A model generated the notes under the pieces. It searched no databases and was not told the origin of the DNA. It saw nothing but the letters and a program-made list of their open reading frames with translations. Shown one piece after another: positions 35,082 through 43,873 of a stretch of 64,000 bases of DNA. The position numbers were made by a program, and so were the translations under genes. The first letter of the stretch is position 1. Each line of letters starts with the position of its first letter. The stretch comes from Rhodococcus sp. CH91 (GTDB lineage: Bacteria; Actinomycetota; Actinomycetes; Mycobacteriales; Mycobacteriaceae), in NCBI RefSeq assembly GCF_022554085.1, contig NZ_JAKFYR010000003.1, forward strand, positions 62,001 to 126,000. Reading direction: 5' to 3'.

Positions 35082-36017
35082 TCATCCGCCCGGTCCGTCG
35101 AAGGACGGGATGGACGCGCTGACGACGGTCTCTGCCGTCATCCTCCCGTCTTCGACGGAGCTGCCCGTCGCCACGGCGGTCGAACCGACCTCGAGGCTGT
35201 CCGCGGTGTTCCCGGACAGCGTGATGATCTCCGTCTCGGGGGTCAGTGCGACGGTGACGGCGGAACCTCCGATCACCGAGAGCGTGATGCTCCCGCCGTC
35301 GTTCGCCGTGATCGTGCCGACGACCGCACCCACATCGCCCATGACCTCGCCGAGTCCTCCCGGAAGCCCGTCGAGAGGCAGTCCGGGTTCGGTGGACTCG
35401 TCGTCCGGCGCCGGAAGAGTGGCCGGGGGTTGCGGAGCGAGGGTCGCCGGATTCCGGTCCGAGGCGACCCGCGAGGCGGAGTCGTCGGGACGGCTGAGCA
35501 GGAAGCCGATGGTGCCGCCGAGGGCGACGAGAACGACGGCGGCGAGCGCGATCAGCCCCCAGCGCGGTCCGCGCGGTGACGTGCCGGGCTCCTGCCCGGG
35601 GACCGGCCCCGCCGGCGGATATCCCTGACCGGGAGGCGTGGGCGCGTCGGGTGGTCCCTGCATCGGCTGGTAGCCGGGGAACACCTGTGTCGGCTGATGA
35701 CCCTGGGAGAACTGGTAGCCCTGTGGGACCGGATGAGCCTGCGTGGGCTGATGATCCTGTGGGACCGGATGAGCCTGCGTGGGCTGATGATCCTGCGGAA
35801 TCGGATAGGCCTGCGTGGCTCGGTATTCCTCACCCGGGCGACCCCACTGGTCGTACTGCGTGTACGCCACGGTCGGGTTGCTCACCGGGCGTCCGTACGC
35901 CTGGGTCGGGTCGTCGGTGTGCAGCACCCGGGTGGCGTCGGCGTCCTGCTCGCTCGACGACTCGTCGAGCGCGTAGGCCCGTTCCTGCGGGGTGCGCGGA
36001 TCCTGAGGATTCGTCAT
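35082..36017 (-). CDS. Single-span membrane protein with Gln/Pro repeats and DUF5666-like outer domain
   Basis: A 311-aa protein. Residues 1-155 are cytosolic and low-complexity, with a 12-residue repeat QDHQPTQAHPVP and degenerate copies, then a Pro/Gly stretch; one membrane helix (WGLIALAAVVLVALGGTIGFLL) follows, and an outer domain with VVGTITANDGGSITLSVIG and TPETEIITL, a pattern resembling DUF5666. ATG 36017 has TGGAGG upstream. A strong terminator separates it from clpB. Function unknown. Confidence 0.75.
   Translation of the reverse strand: MTNPQDPRTPQERAYALDESSSEQDADATRVLHTDDPTQAYGRPVSNPTVAYTQYDQWGRPGEEYRATQAYPIPQDHQPTQAHPVPQDHQPTQAHPVPQGYQFSQGHQPTQVFPGYQPMQGPPDAPTPPGQGYPPAGPVPGQEPGTSPRGPRWGLIALAAVVLVALGGTIGFLLSRPDDSASRVASDRNPATLAPQPPATLPAPDDESTEPGLPLDGLPGGLGEVMGDVGAVVGTITANDGGSITLSVIGGSAVTVALTPETEIITLSGNTADSLEVGSTAVATGSSVEDGRMTAETVVSASIPSFDGPGG
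35720..35827. repeat. 36-bp coding tandem repeat, three units
   Basis: Two identical 36-bp units (35720-35755 and 35756-35791) plus a degenerate third (35792-35827) inside the preceding gene, encoding the 12-residue Gln/His/Pro unit. The length is a multiple of three, so copy-number change would keep the frame. It is not CRISPR-like: there are no spacers. Confidence 0.85.
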
Positions 36018-36035
36018 AGCGCCCTCCAGAGTAGG

Positions 36036-36079
36036 CCGTGCGCGTTTCCGGCAGTCGGAGCTGCCGGAAACGCGCACGG
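36036..36079. terminator. Strong rho-independent-type hairpin downstream of clpB
   Basis: A perfect 19-bp stem (36036-36054 with 36061-36079) closed by the 6-nt loop TCGGAG, starting 6 bp after the clpB stop. No U-tract follows. It lies just upstream of the next minus-strand gene, whose ribosome site begins about 10 bp past it. Confidence 0.85.
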
Positions 36080-36085
36080 GTGCCG

Positions 36086-38641
36086 TCAGGCGCTGATCAC
36101 GAGGTGGTCGCCGTCCTCGCTCACGCCCACGTGGACGGTGTCGCCGTCCTTGATCTCACCTGCGAGCAGTTTCCGGGCGAGCTGGTCGCCCACGGACTGC
36201 TGGATCAGGCGACGCAGCGGGCGTGCACCGTACTGCGGGTCGTAGCCGCGCACCGCGAGCCAGAACCGCGCGGTACCGGAGACGTCCAGCGTCAGCCGCC
36301 GTGCCGACATGCGCTCGGCGAACTGGTCGAGCTGGATGTCGACGATCTTCTCGAGCTGCTCTTCCGAGAGCGGGTCGAAGATGACGACATCGTCGAGCCG
36401 GTTGATGAACTCCGGCTTGAAGGCCGCGCGCACCGCCGCCATCACGTGCTCCTTGTCGCCACCGGCACCGAGGTTGGACGTGAGGATCAGGATGGTGTTG
36501 CGGAAATCGACCGTTCGTCCCTGGCCGTCGGTGAGCCGGCCGTCGTCGAGTACCTGCAGCAGGGTGTCGAAGACGTCCGGATGAGCCTTCTCGACCTCGT
36601 CGAAGAGCACCACCGTGTACGGGCGGCGGCGCACGGCCTCGGTGAGCTGACCGCCGGCCTCGTAACCGACGTAACCCGGAGGTGCACCGACGAGCCGGGC
36701 CACCGAGTGCTTCTCGCTGTACTCGGACATGTCGATGCGGACCATGGCGCGTTCGTCGTCGAACAGGAAGTCCGCCAGTGCCTTGGCAAGCTCCGTCTTG
36801 CCGACACCGGTCGGGCCGAGGAACAGGAACGATCCGGTGGGGCGGTTCGGATCGGCCACTCCGGCACGGGCGCGACGCACCGCGTCGGACACGGCCTGCA
36901 CCGCAACGTCCTGGCCGACGACCCGCCGACGCAGTTCGTCCTCCATGCGCAGCAGTTTGGCGGTCTCACCCTCGAGCATGCGACCGGCGGGGATACCCGT
37001 CCAGGCCGCGACGACATCGGCGACGTCGTCCGGGCCGACCTCCTCCTTGAGCATCACGTCGCCACCGGAGGGGGCACCCGAGGCAGCGGCCGCGGCCTCG
37101 AGCTTCTTCTCCAGTTCGGGGATGCGGCCGTAGCGCAGTTCGGCGGCCTTGCCCAGGTCGCCGTCACGTTCGGCGCGCTCCTCCTCCCCGCGCAGGGATT
37201 CGAGCTGTTCCTTGATCTCCCGCACGGAGTCGATCGCGGTCTTCTCGTTCTGCCAGCGCGTGGTGAGCTGGCTGAGCTTCTCGCGTTCGTCGGCGAGTTC
37301 GGCGCGCAGCTTCTCGAGACGCTCCTTCGAGGCCTCGTCGCTCTCCTTCTGCAGTGCCATTTCCTCGATCTCGAGGCGACGCACGATGCGTTCGACGGTG
37401 TCGATCTCCTCGGGACGCGAGTCGATCTCCATGCGCAGCCGGGAGGCGGCCTCGTCGACGAGGTCGATTGCCTTGTCCGGCAGGAAACGCGAGGTGATGT
37501 ACCGGTCGGACAGGGTCGCGGCTGCCACCAAGGCGGAGTCGGTGATGCGCACGCCGTGGTGGACCTCGTAGCGTTCCTTGAGTCCGCGCAGGATGCCCAC
37601 GGTGTCCTCGACGCTCGGTTCGCCGACGAAGACCTGCTGGAAGCGGCGTTCGAGCGCGGCGTCCTTCTCGATGTACTTGCGGTACTCGTCGAGGGTCGTC
37701 GCACCGACCAGGCGCAGCTCACCGCGGGCGAGCATCGGCTTGATCATGTTGCCGGCGTCCATCGCCGACTCGCCGGTCGCGCCGGCGCCGACGATGGTGT
37801 GGAGTTCGTCGATGAAGGTGATGATCTGCCCGGCGGAGTCCTTGATCTCGTCGAGCACCGCCTTGAGCCGTTCTTCGAACTCACCGCGGTACTTGGCGCC
37901 CGCGACCATGGACCCCAGGTCGAGCGAGATGACGGTCTTGCCGCGCAGCGACTCGGGCACGTCTCCGGCGACGACCCGCTGGGCGAGGCCCTCGACGATC
38001 GCCGTCTTGCCGACGCCGGGTTCACCGATGAGGACGGGGTTGTTCTTGGTACGCCGCGAGAGCACCTGCACGACACGACGGATCTCGTTGTCGCGGCCGA
38101 TCACCGGGTCGAGCTTGCCTTCGCGCGCCCGAGCGGTCAGATCGGTGGAGTACTTCTCGAGGGCCTGATAGGTGGCCTCGGGATCGGCGTTGGTCACGCG
38201 GCGGTTGCCCCGGACGGTCGTGAACGCCTCCCGCAGGGCGGCCGGCGTCGCGCCGTGCCCCGCGAGGAGCTTCGCCACGTCGGAGTCGCCACTGGCGAGG
38301 CCGACGAGTACGTGCTCGGTCGAGACGAACTCGTCGGTCAGGTCGGTGGCGAGTTTCTGCGCCGCGGTCATCGCCGCGATGGCCTCACGACCGAGCTGCG
38401 GTGTGGTGGTCGCACCGCTGGTCTGCGGGAGCCGGCGGACGAGCTCCTCGGCCTCCCGCCGGACGGCGGCGGGTGCGACACCGACCGCTTCGAGCAGCGG
38501 ACCGGCGATGCCGTCCTCCTGGTCGAGCAACGCCACCAGCAGGTGGGCCGGACGGATCTCCGGATTGCCCGCAGCGGACGCCGTCTGAAGTGCAGCGGTG
38601 AGTGCGGCCTGGGTCTTGGTCGTCGGATTGAACGAGTCCAC
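36086..38641 (-). CDS. clpB: ATP-dependent disaggregase ClpB
   Basis: Hexameric AAA+ chaperone that works with DnaK/DnaJ/GrpE to solubilise aggregated proteins. The 851-aa product has a double-repeat N-domain (about 1-145), NBD1 with Walker A GEPGVGKT, a coiled-coil M-domain (about 400-520, [19 protein letters not shown]), and NBD2 with Walker A GPTGVGKT. No ClpP-binding IGF loop is seen, which distinguishes it from ClpA/C. GTG 38641 begins [14 protein letters not shown] as in homologues and has AAAGGGG upstream. The HAIR element at 38764 implies HspR control. Confidence 0.97.
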   Translation of the reverse strand: MDSFNPTTKTQAALTAALQTASAAGNPEIRPAHLLVALLDQEDGIAGPLLEAVGVAPAAVRREAEELVRRLPQTSGATTTPQLGREAIAAMTAAQKLATDLTDEFVSTEHVLVGLASGDSDVAKLLAGHGATPAALREAFTTVRGNRRVTNADPEATYQALEKYSTDLTARAREGKLDPVIGRDNEIRRVVQVLSRRTKNNPVLIGEPGVGKTAIVEGLAQRVVAGDVPESLRGKTVISLDLGSMVAGAKYRGEFEERLKAVLDEIKDSAGQIITFIDELHTIVGAGATGESAMDAGNMIKPMLARGELRLVGATTLDEYRKYIEKDAALERRFQQVFVGEPSVEDTVGILRGLKERYEVHHGVRITDSALVAAATLSDRYITSRFLPDKAIDLVDEAASRLRMEIDSRPEEIDTVERIVRRLEIEEMALQKESDEASKERLEKLRAELADEREKLSQLTTRWQNEKTAIDSVREIKEQLESLRGEEERAERDGDLGKAAELRYGRIPELEKKLEAAAAASGAPSGGDVMLKEEVGPDDVADVVAAWTGIPAGRMLEGETAKLLRMEDELRRRVVGQDVAVQAVSDAVRRARAGVADPNRPTGSFLFLGPTGVGKTELAKALADFLFDDERAMVRIDMSEYSEKHSVARLVGAPPGYVGYEAGGQLTEAVRRRPYTVVLFDEVEKAHPDVFDTLLQVLDDGRLTDGQGRTVDFRNTILILTSNLGAGGDKEHVMAAVRAAFKPEFINRLDDVVIFDPLSEEQLEKIVDIQLDQFAERMSARRLTLDVSGTARFWLAVRGYDPQYGARPLRRLIQQSVGDQLARKLLAGEIKDGDTVHVGVSEDGDHLVISA

Positions 38642-38763
38642 TGCGCGCCCCTTTCGTTCTCGCGTGCACCCCGACGCGCAGTCGAGTGCACCCATGTCGA
38701 TTCTGCAGTCGATCCTGTCCGGTGGACAGGACTCTGCGATGTCGATCTCTCCAACGCCTCACT

Positions 38764-38786
38764 AGTTGAGTTTGTTCCACTCAACT
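38764..38786. promoter_or_regulatory. HAIR element (HspR operator) upstream of clpB
   Basis: AGTTGAGT-N7-ACTCAACT, a perfect 8-bp-arm inverted repeat with the 7-bp spacer of the HspR-associated inverted repeat (consensus CTTGAGT-N7-ACTCAAG). It is 123 bp upstream of the clpB start, where HspR represses clpB in mycobacteria and streptomycetes; the reductase gene diverging at 38914 could share it. Confidence 0.88.
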
Positions 38787-38913
38787 TTCATGAGTTACGT
38801 GACTCGCATCACACCAACGGATGTTGCTGCGGCGGAGGCACCGGGAGTGGCTCGCCGTCACGCGAGCGACTACAGTGACGGCGTTCGCGCAGGACGGCTA
38901 CAGGGAGGATGGC

Positions 38914-40074
38914 GTGGAGGCTTTCGCCATCGCCCGGGTTCAGCTCAGCTTCGCCTCGATCATCGCCACCCCCACCGGCGCCGAACGTTTCGCCGGCGCG
39001 TTCTACACCTCCCTGTGGTCCGAGTCCACCGGCATCCGCGCACTGTTCCCCGCCGGAATGGAGAGCATGCGGCGCCGGTTCGCAACCGCCGTCGGCTGGG
39101 TCGTGGGCCGTCTCCACGAACCGCACACGGTCGAGAAGTTCCTGTCACAGCTCGCCCGCGATCATCGCAAGTACGGTGTCGAACCCGCGCACTACCGCGT
39201 CGCCGGACACGCACTGCTCCTCGCCGTCCGGGAATGCACCCCGCTGATCCTGTGGACGGCGGCGCTCGAACGGACCTGGGCCGAGGTGATCGATCGGCTC
39301 GTCGAGACGATGGCGACGGCCGCCGCCACCGACGACCTGCCCGCCTCGTGGGGAGCGACCGTCGTGGGCCACGAGCGAGTCCTCCCCGATCTGGCGATCA
39401 TCCGGCTCGAGACCGACGGCCCGATCCCCTACCACGCGGGCCAGTACATGAGCGTCCAGATCCCGCAGCGTCCCCACATGTGGCGCTATCTCTCCGCGGC
39501 GATCCCGCCGAACCCGCACGGGCAGATCGAATTCCACGTGCGACGCGTCTCCACCGGATGGGTGAGCCCCGCCCTCGTCGGCGAGACCGCGGTGGGTGAC
39601 CGGTGGACGATCGGCCCGCCGCTCGGTGGCCTGCACATCGACCGCGAGAGCGGGCAGGACGTCCTGATGATCGCCTCCGGCACCGGTCTCGCGCCGATGC
39701 GCGCCCAGATCATGGAAATGGCCATGCGCGGCGACAATCCGCGCGTGCACCTGTTCTACGGCGGGAAGTATCCGTGCGATCTGTACGATCTCGAGACCCT
39801 GTGGCAGATCGCCATGACCAATCCGTGGCTGACGATCGTGCCGGTGCTCGAGGAGTCGGAAAACCCTTGGTGGCATCCGGTTCCCGTGAAGGAACCACCT
39901 CCCGGACTGAACCGGCCGATGTTCGGCAAACTCGGCAAGGTGGCCGGGCAGTTCGGCGCGTGGGCCGACCGTCAGATCCAGATCGCGGGATCGCCGTCGA
40001 TGATCCGGACGACGCTGTACGCGCTCTCGGCCGTCGGCACCCCGCGCCAGAACATCAGCTTCGACCCGCTGTGA
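38914..40074 (+). CDS. Globin-coupled FAD/NAD(P) reductase (flavohemoglobin-like, Rv0385-like)
   Basis: A 386-aa protein with an N-terminal globin-like domain (about 10-140; IRALFPAGM holds a Phe at the CD1-like position and FLSQLARDHRKYGV the likely proximal His) and a ferredoxin-reductase module with GQYMSVQIPQR for FAD and LMIASGTGLAPMRAQI for NAD(P)H. The RxYS flavin motif is RYLSAA, with Leu in place of Tyr-Ser order seen in true Hmp. It may detoxify NO or be an oxidoreductase of other type. GTG 38914 has GGGAGGA 5 bp upstream. Divergent from clpB as in mycobacteria. Confidence 0.85.
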   Translation: MEAFAIARVQLSFASIIATPTGAERFAGAFYTSLWSESTGIRALFPAGMESMRRRFATAVGWVVGRLHEPHTVEKFLSQLARDHRKYGVEPAHYRVAGHALLLAVRECTPLILWTAALERTWAEVIDRLVETMATAAATDDLPASWGATVVGHERVLPDLAIIRLETDGPIPYHAGQYMSVQIPQRPHMWRYLSAAIPPNPHGQIEFHVRRVSTGWVSPALVGETAVGDRWTIGPPLGGLHIDRESGQDVLMIASGTGLAPMRAQIMEMAMRGDNPRVHLFYGGKYPCDLYDLETLWQIAMTNPWLTIVPVLEESENPWWHPVPVKEPPPGLNRPMFGKLGKVAGQFGAWADRQIQIAGSPSMIRTTLYALSAVGTPRQNISFDPL

Positions 40075-40099
40075 CCCGTGCCGGGCACCAACCGGGAGA

Positions 40100-40669
40100 C
40101 TATGTCGTCCGCTGCGCCGCGACCGTCCGCGCGAACTCCGGATGCGCCTGCGAGACGACCAGTTCCGAACCGTCCTCGGTGACGCTCAGACCCAGTGAGG
40201 CCCGTCGCGGTTCGAGGACACGCAGCGCGACGTAGATCGGCAGGAAGGACAGACCGAAGACGGTGAGCAGCGCAAGGCCGTAGATCTTCGGAGCACCCTG
40301 CACAAGGGCGAACACCAGCGCCAGGAAGATGACCCCGAGGACCGTGCACGTCGCGGCGGCCGCGATCTGCCAGCGCGTGCGGACCGCGACACATCTCGCG
40401 CACACGGGCCAGTCGAGTGCGGCCACCTGGACGGTGTAGGCGGCCTCGAGAGCCGATCCGAGCTTGTTCGCCCCGCCCCGGGGCTCCGACGAATCGGACG
40501 CGACCGTCACCCGGACACGATTGATCTCCGGTTCACCGTGCCGGGGGCAGACGGGAGGGATGGGCTCCACGGGTCGCATCGCGCCGTCGCCGAGAGTGTT
40601 CGACGCCCCGGAACCCCGATACTCGACAGCCAACCGCACCTCGACCCGCTGGGGTCCCCCGTTCACCAT
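40100..40669 (-). CDS. Two-helix membrane protein, unknown function
   Basis: A protein of up to 189 aa. From Met-31 (start 40579) it reads RPVEPIPPVCPRHGEPEINR, with CPRHG and later PVCARC suggestive of a small metal site, then two membrane helices (AAAATCTVLGVIFLALVFALV and IYGLALLTVFGLSFLPIYVAL) and a soluble tail. No family was recognised. Neither the ATG at 40669 nor that at 40579 has a convincing ribosome site, so the start is uncertain. Confidence 0.6.
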   Translation of the reverse strand: MVNGGPQRVEVRLAVEYRGSGASNTLGDGAMRPVEPIPPVCPRHGEPEINRVRVTVASDSSEPRGGANKLGSALEAAYTVQVAALDWPVCARCVAVRTRWQIAAAATCTVLGVIFLALVFALVQGAPKIYGLALLTVFGLSFLPIYVALRVLEPRRASLGLSVTEDGSELVVSQAHPEFARTVAAQRTT

Positions 40670-40732
40670 GCGAGGGAGTATGTCAGGAGGCCATCGGCAG
40701 TGGAAGTCGGGAGTTCACCCATCCCCGGCCCG

Positions 40733-42286
40733 CTACCGATAGGACGCGCGCAAGGTCTTCTTGTCGAGCTTGCCGAGCGGGGTCAGAGGCAGCGCGTCGA
40801 GGAAGTCCACCGACTTCGGTGCGTGCACCGAGCCCTTCGCGGCGCGCACCTTCTCGATGAGTTCCTCGGCGGGGACCGACTGCCCGTCGCGGAGTACGAC
40901 GCACGCCTTGACCGCCTCACCCCACTTCGCGTCGGGCACACCGACGACCGCGACGGAGGCGACCGCGGGGTGCGAGGAGATGACGTCCTCGATCTCCCGG
41001 GGGAAGACGTTGAACCCGCCGGTGACGATCATGTCCTTCTTCCGGTCGACGATCGTCATGAAACCGTTCTTGTCCGCCCGCGCCACGTCGCCGGTGTGCA
41101 GCCAGCCGCCGCGCAGTGCCTCCGCGGTTTCCTCGGGCTTGTTCAGATAGCCCTTCATCACCAGCGGGCCACGCACGCAGATCTCGCCCAGCTCGCCCTG
41201 CGGCACCTCGTTCAGGTCGTCGTCGAGCAGGCGCACGTCGAGCCACGGCACGGGACGCCCGCACGACGCGAGGCGGCCCGGATCGTCGGGCAGATGCTCT
41301 TCCTTGCGCAGCACGGAGATCGTCATGCCGCATTCGGACTGCCCGTAGAACTGGAAGAAGACCGGACCGAGACGTTCGATTCCTTCGCGCAGCCGGGACG
41401 GCGACATGGCCGATGCTCCGTAGAACAGCGTTTCGAGGCTCGACAGGTCGCGGCTGTCGAAGTCGGGATGATCGAGCAGCATGTAGATCATCGTCGGCAC
41501 GAGCATGGTGGCGTTGATCCGGTGCTTCTCGATCGCCTCGAGCACCAGCGCGGGATCGAAGTGCGGCAGCACGTACAGGCATCCGCCGCGCAGGAGGGTG
41601 GGGACGAAGAAGGCCGCGCCGGCATGCGAGAGCGGTGTGCACATCAGGAAACGCGGCTGGTCGGGCCACTGCCACTCGGCCATCTGGATCTGGTTGAGCG
41701 CCGCTCCGGAGCGGAAGGACCCCATCACACCCTTCGGCTTCCCGGTGGTGCCGCCGGTGTAGACGATGGACGAGGTGTCCTCGATGTCGACGGGCGCCGA
41801 CACGAGCCGTTGCTCTGTGAAGCGGTCCGACAGGGCGAGGATGTCGGTGCCGACCGAGGACGGACCGAGGGAGAACAGGTTCTTCAGGGTCGGCACCTGC
41901 TCGCGCAGCTCCGCGGCGCGCTCCTCGAAGTGGCGGGGGTCGAAGACGAGGGTCTCGATCTCGGCGTCGGTCGCGATGTAGAGGTGGTCGGACAGCGAGC
42001 CCATGGGGTTCAGTGACGAGTTGCGGCATCCGGCGACCATCGTGGCACCCATGGAGATGAGCACCTCGGGCCGGTTCTTCGACAACATCGCCACGGCCGA
42101 GCCCTGCCCTACGCCGACGGAGGCGAGCGCCTGCTGGAACCGGCTGATGGCAGCGCGCATCTCGGCTCCGGTGAGGACGACGTCGCCGAGGTGGAGGGCG
42201 GGTCGGTCGGCACTGCGGTCGAGCGCGGTGATGAGGAGGTCTGGCGTGAATGCGGGACGGTAGAGGTCGGCGTACTCCTCGGGCAT
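40733..42286 (-). CDS. Acyl-CoA synthetase/AMP-dependent CoA ligase (FadD-type)
   Basis: A 517-aa adenylate-forming enzyme that would activate a carboxylic acid as its CoA thioester. Motifs: P-loop SSIVYTGGTTGKPKGVMG (about 168), FYGQSECGMT (A5), GWLHTGDVARADKNGFMTIVDRKKD and the catalytic C-terminal Lys in LPLTPLGKLDKKTL. ATG 42286 has GGAAGGA upstream. The divergent promoter carries a perfect match to the KstR consensus, pointing to a steroid acid or side-chain substrate, but the sequence does not identify it. Confidence 0.88.
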   Translation of the reverse strand: MPEEYADLYRPAFTPDLLITALDRSADRPALHLGDVVLTGAEMRAAISRFQQALASVGVGQGSAVAMLSKNRPEVLISMGATMVAGCRNSSLNPMGSLSDHLYIATDAEIETLVFDPRHFEERAAELREQVPTLKNLFSLGPSSVGTDILALSDRFTEQRLVSAPVDIEDTSSIVYTGGTTGKPKGVMGSFRSGAALNQIQMAEWQWPDQPRFLMCTPLSHAGAAFFVPTLLRGGCLYVLPHFDPALVLEAIEKHRINATMLVPTMIYMLLDHPDFDSRDLSSLETLFYGASAMSPSRLREGIERLGPVFFQFYGQSECGMTISVLRKEEHLPDDPGRLASCGRPVPWLDVRLLDDDLNEVPQGELGEICVRGPLVMKGYLNKPEETAEALRGGWLHTGDVARADKNGFMTIVDRKKDMIVTGGFNVFPREIEDVISSHPAVASVAVVGVPDAKWGEAVKACVVLRDGQSVPAEELIEKVRAAKGSVHAPKSVDFLDALPLTPLGKLDKKTLRASYR

Positions 42287-42400
42287 GGTCGTCCTTCCGG
42301 TGTGCTGTGACGGTCCGATGTGTGACAGCGCCCGGCGGCGTCCCCGCCTGTGGTGCCCATCACCCACCCTGGGCCACGATAACCGGTCCGGAGCAAAAAC

Positions 42401-42414
42401 TGAAACACGTTCCA
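42401..42414. promoter_or_regulatory. KstR-consensus operator
   Basis: TGAAACACGTTCCA matches the published KstR motif TnnAACnnGTTnnA at every fixed position. It lies in the 221-bp divergent intergenic region, 115 bp from the CoA ligase start and 94 bp from the reductase start. KstR is the TetR repressor of cholesterol catabolism in mycobacteria and rhodococci; the regulator gene itself is not in the window. Confidence 0.65.
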
Positions 42415-42507
42415 CTATGCCCATCCGGCGCTTTCTCGCCTAGAGTCTTGGCACAACCGGCGACGACGCCGTTCGGGCACACCACAGCACACCACCGGGG
42501 GTCACGC

Positions 42508-43299
42508 ATGCAGTCGGCCACGCCGTCACCGACCGAGACCGAGACGGCCGTCTCCGCGACCGTCGTCGAACATCACCGCTTGCGGCACGATCTCGCCGTC
42601 GTCCGGCTCGAATGCGACGACGCGATCGTCGACTTCCGCCCCGGCCAGTACGTCGACGTCGCAGTGCCGCAGCGGCCCACGCTGCCCCGCCGGTTGTCCC
42701 CGGCGCTGCCGCCGTCGATGGACGGCAAACTCGAGTTCCACGTGCGCACGGTCCCGGGTGGCTGGGTGAGTGGGGCGATCGTCGCCGAGACACAACCGGG
42801 CGACGTGTGGCAGATCGGTGCGGCCCGCGGCGGCGACCTGCACATCGACGACACCGGGCGCATCGCGATCATGGTCGCCGGCGGAACAGGACTCGCACCG
42901 CTGCGTTCACTGGTGCTCGATGTGGCGCGGCGACCGGCACCGCCGCGCACCTTCCTCTTCACCGGAGCTCGCAATCCCCGCGACCTCTACGCCGCCGACA
43001 TGCTCACCCTGCTGGCGGAGGCATTGCCCTGGCTGACGGTGGTGCCGGTCGTCGAGACCCTCGAGATCCCCGACCTCCCCGATCCCTGGTTCGACCGCAT
43101 CGCGTCGCAGATCGGCGACTTCGGGCCCGACCCCGACGAACTGCTCGAGGGCAGCATCGACGAGGTCGTCACGTCCTACGGCGCGTTCGGCGACCACCAG
43201 GTGCTCGTGTGCGGGCCTGCGGCGATGGTGCGCACCACCGCCCAGCGGCTCGTCGAGACCGGCACGCCGGCGGAGAACATCCGGTACGACCCGTACTGA
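42508..43299 (+). CDS. FAD/NAD(P)-binding oxidoreductase, globin-less paralogue of the 38914 protein
   Basis: A 263-aa ferredoxin-reductase-type protein with FRPGQYVDVAVPQRPTLPRR, LEFHVRTVPGGWVSGAIV, IMVAGGTGLAPLRSLV and CGPAAMVRTTAQRL. It aligns visibly along its full length with the reductase half of the protein at 38914-40074 but lacks the globin domain and any 2Fe-2S Cys motif. It could supply electrons to an oxygenase. Divergent from the CoA ligase, with the KstR-type site between them. ATG 42508; ribosome site weak. Confidence 0.82.
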   Translation: MQSATPSPTETETAVSATVVEHHRLRHDLAVVRLECDDAIVDFRPGQYVDVAVPQRPTLPRRLSPALPPSMDGKLEFHVRTVPGGWVSGAIVAETQPGDVWQIGAARGGDLHIDDTGRIAIMVAGGTGLAPLRSLVLDVARRPAPPRTFLFTGARNPRDLYAADMLTLLAEALPWLTVVPVVETLEIPDLPDPWFDRIASQIGDFGPDPDELLEGSIDEVVTSYGAFGDHQVLVCGPAAMVRTTAQRLVETGTPAENIRYDPY

Positions 43300-43325
43300 A
43301 TACGCCCGCCGGACCGGCGGGTGCT

Positions 43326-43844
43326 CTACGAATCGGCCGCGACGGTCACCCAGGCACGAGCGACCACGGATCCGGACGAATCCGTGCCGACGAGCGCGAC
43401 GTCCTCGACGCGTTCGTGATCGGTGCGGTACTGCTGCAGCACCGTTGCGGACCAACTCGGCGATGCGACACCCGCCGGGTGTCCGCGGAACCGCATCCGG
43501 ATCCGCCGCACATCGGCGAGGTCGAACCGCTCGGCGACCGAATGCAGGAGCTCACCGGCGAGCGGATCGACCTCACCGCGCCCACCGCCCGGATGCACGG
43601 ATCCGGACACGAAGACCTCGGCGACGACTCGCCCGACCTCGTCGACGTATCCGAGCGTCCGGTCGACCCGGCCGGACTCCTCGTCGCGATGCTCCCGGGC
43701 CCGGCATCCCAGCGTGTCGCCGGCAGGTGGGGCGAAGAAGACGATGTCCACTTCGTCCACCCGAGCATCGTCGAGACGAGGCCCGGTTCCCCAGAGGGAC
43801 AGCACGGTAGGGAGGGGACGGACGTCCCCGTTCGTGATCGTCAC
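43326..43844 (-). CDS. Unknown protein, possible hot-dog fold
   Basis: A 172-aa protein. The C-terminal part (RIRMRFRGHPAGVASPSWSA and ALVGTDSSGSVVARAWVTVA) vaguely resembles hot-dog enzymes such as MaoC-like hydratases, but no catalytic motif is clear. GTG 43844 has a good GGGAGGG site and follows the KstD-like gene by 29 bp on the same strand, so the two form an operon. A role in processing the same substrate is likely by context only. Confidence 0.6.
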   Translation of the reverse strand: MTITNGDVRPLPTVLSLWGTGPRLDDARVDEVDIVFFAPPAGDTLGCRAREHRDEESGRVDRTLGYVDEVGRVVAEVFVSGSVHPGGGRGEVDPLAGELLHSVAERFDLADVRRIRMRFRGHPAGVASPSWSATVLQQYRTDHERVEDVALVGTDSSGSVVARAWVTVAADS

Positions 43845-43873
43845 ATGCCCTCCCTACCTCTCGAACCGTTCGC

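Noticed and set aside
35720-35827. Possible CRISPR array
   Set aside because: Repeats are directly contiguous without spacers, only three units, and they encode an in-frame protein repeat.
36038-38878. 946-aa open frame on + opposite clpB
   Set aside because: It is the exact antisense of an unmistakable ClpB; long antisense frames are routine at this GC content and codon bias, and it has no recognisable domain or ribosome site.
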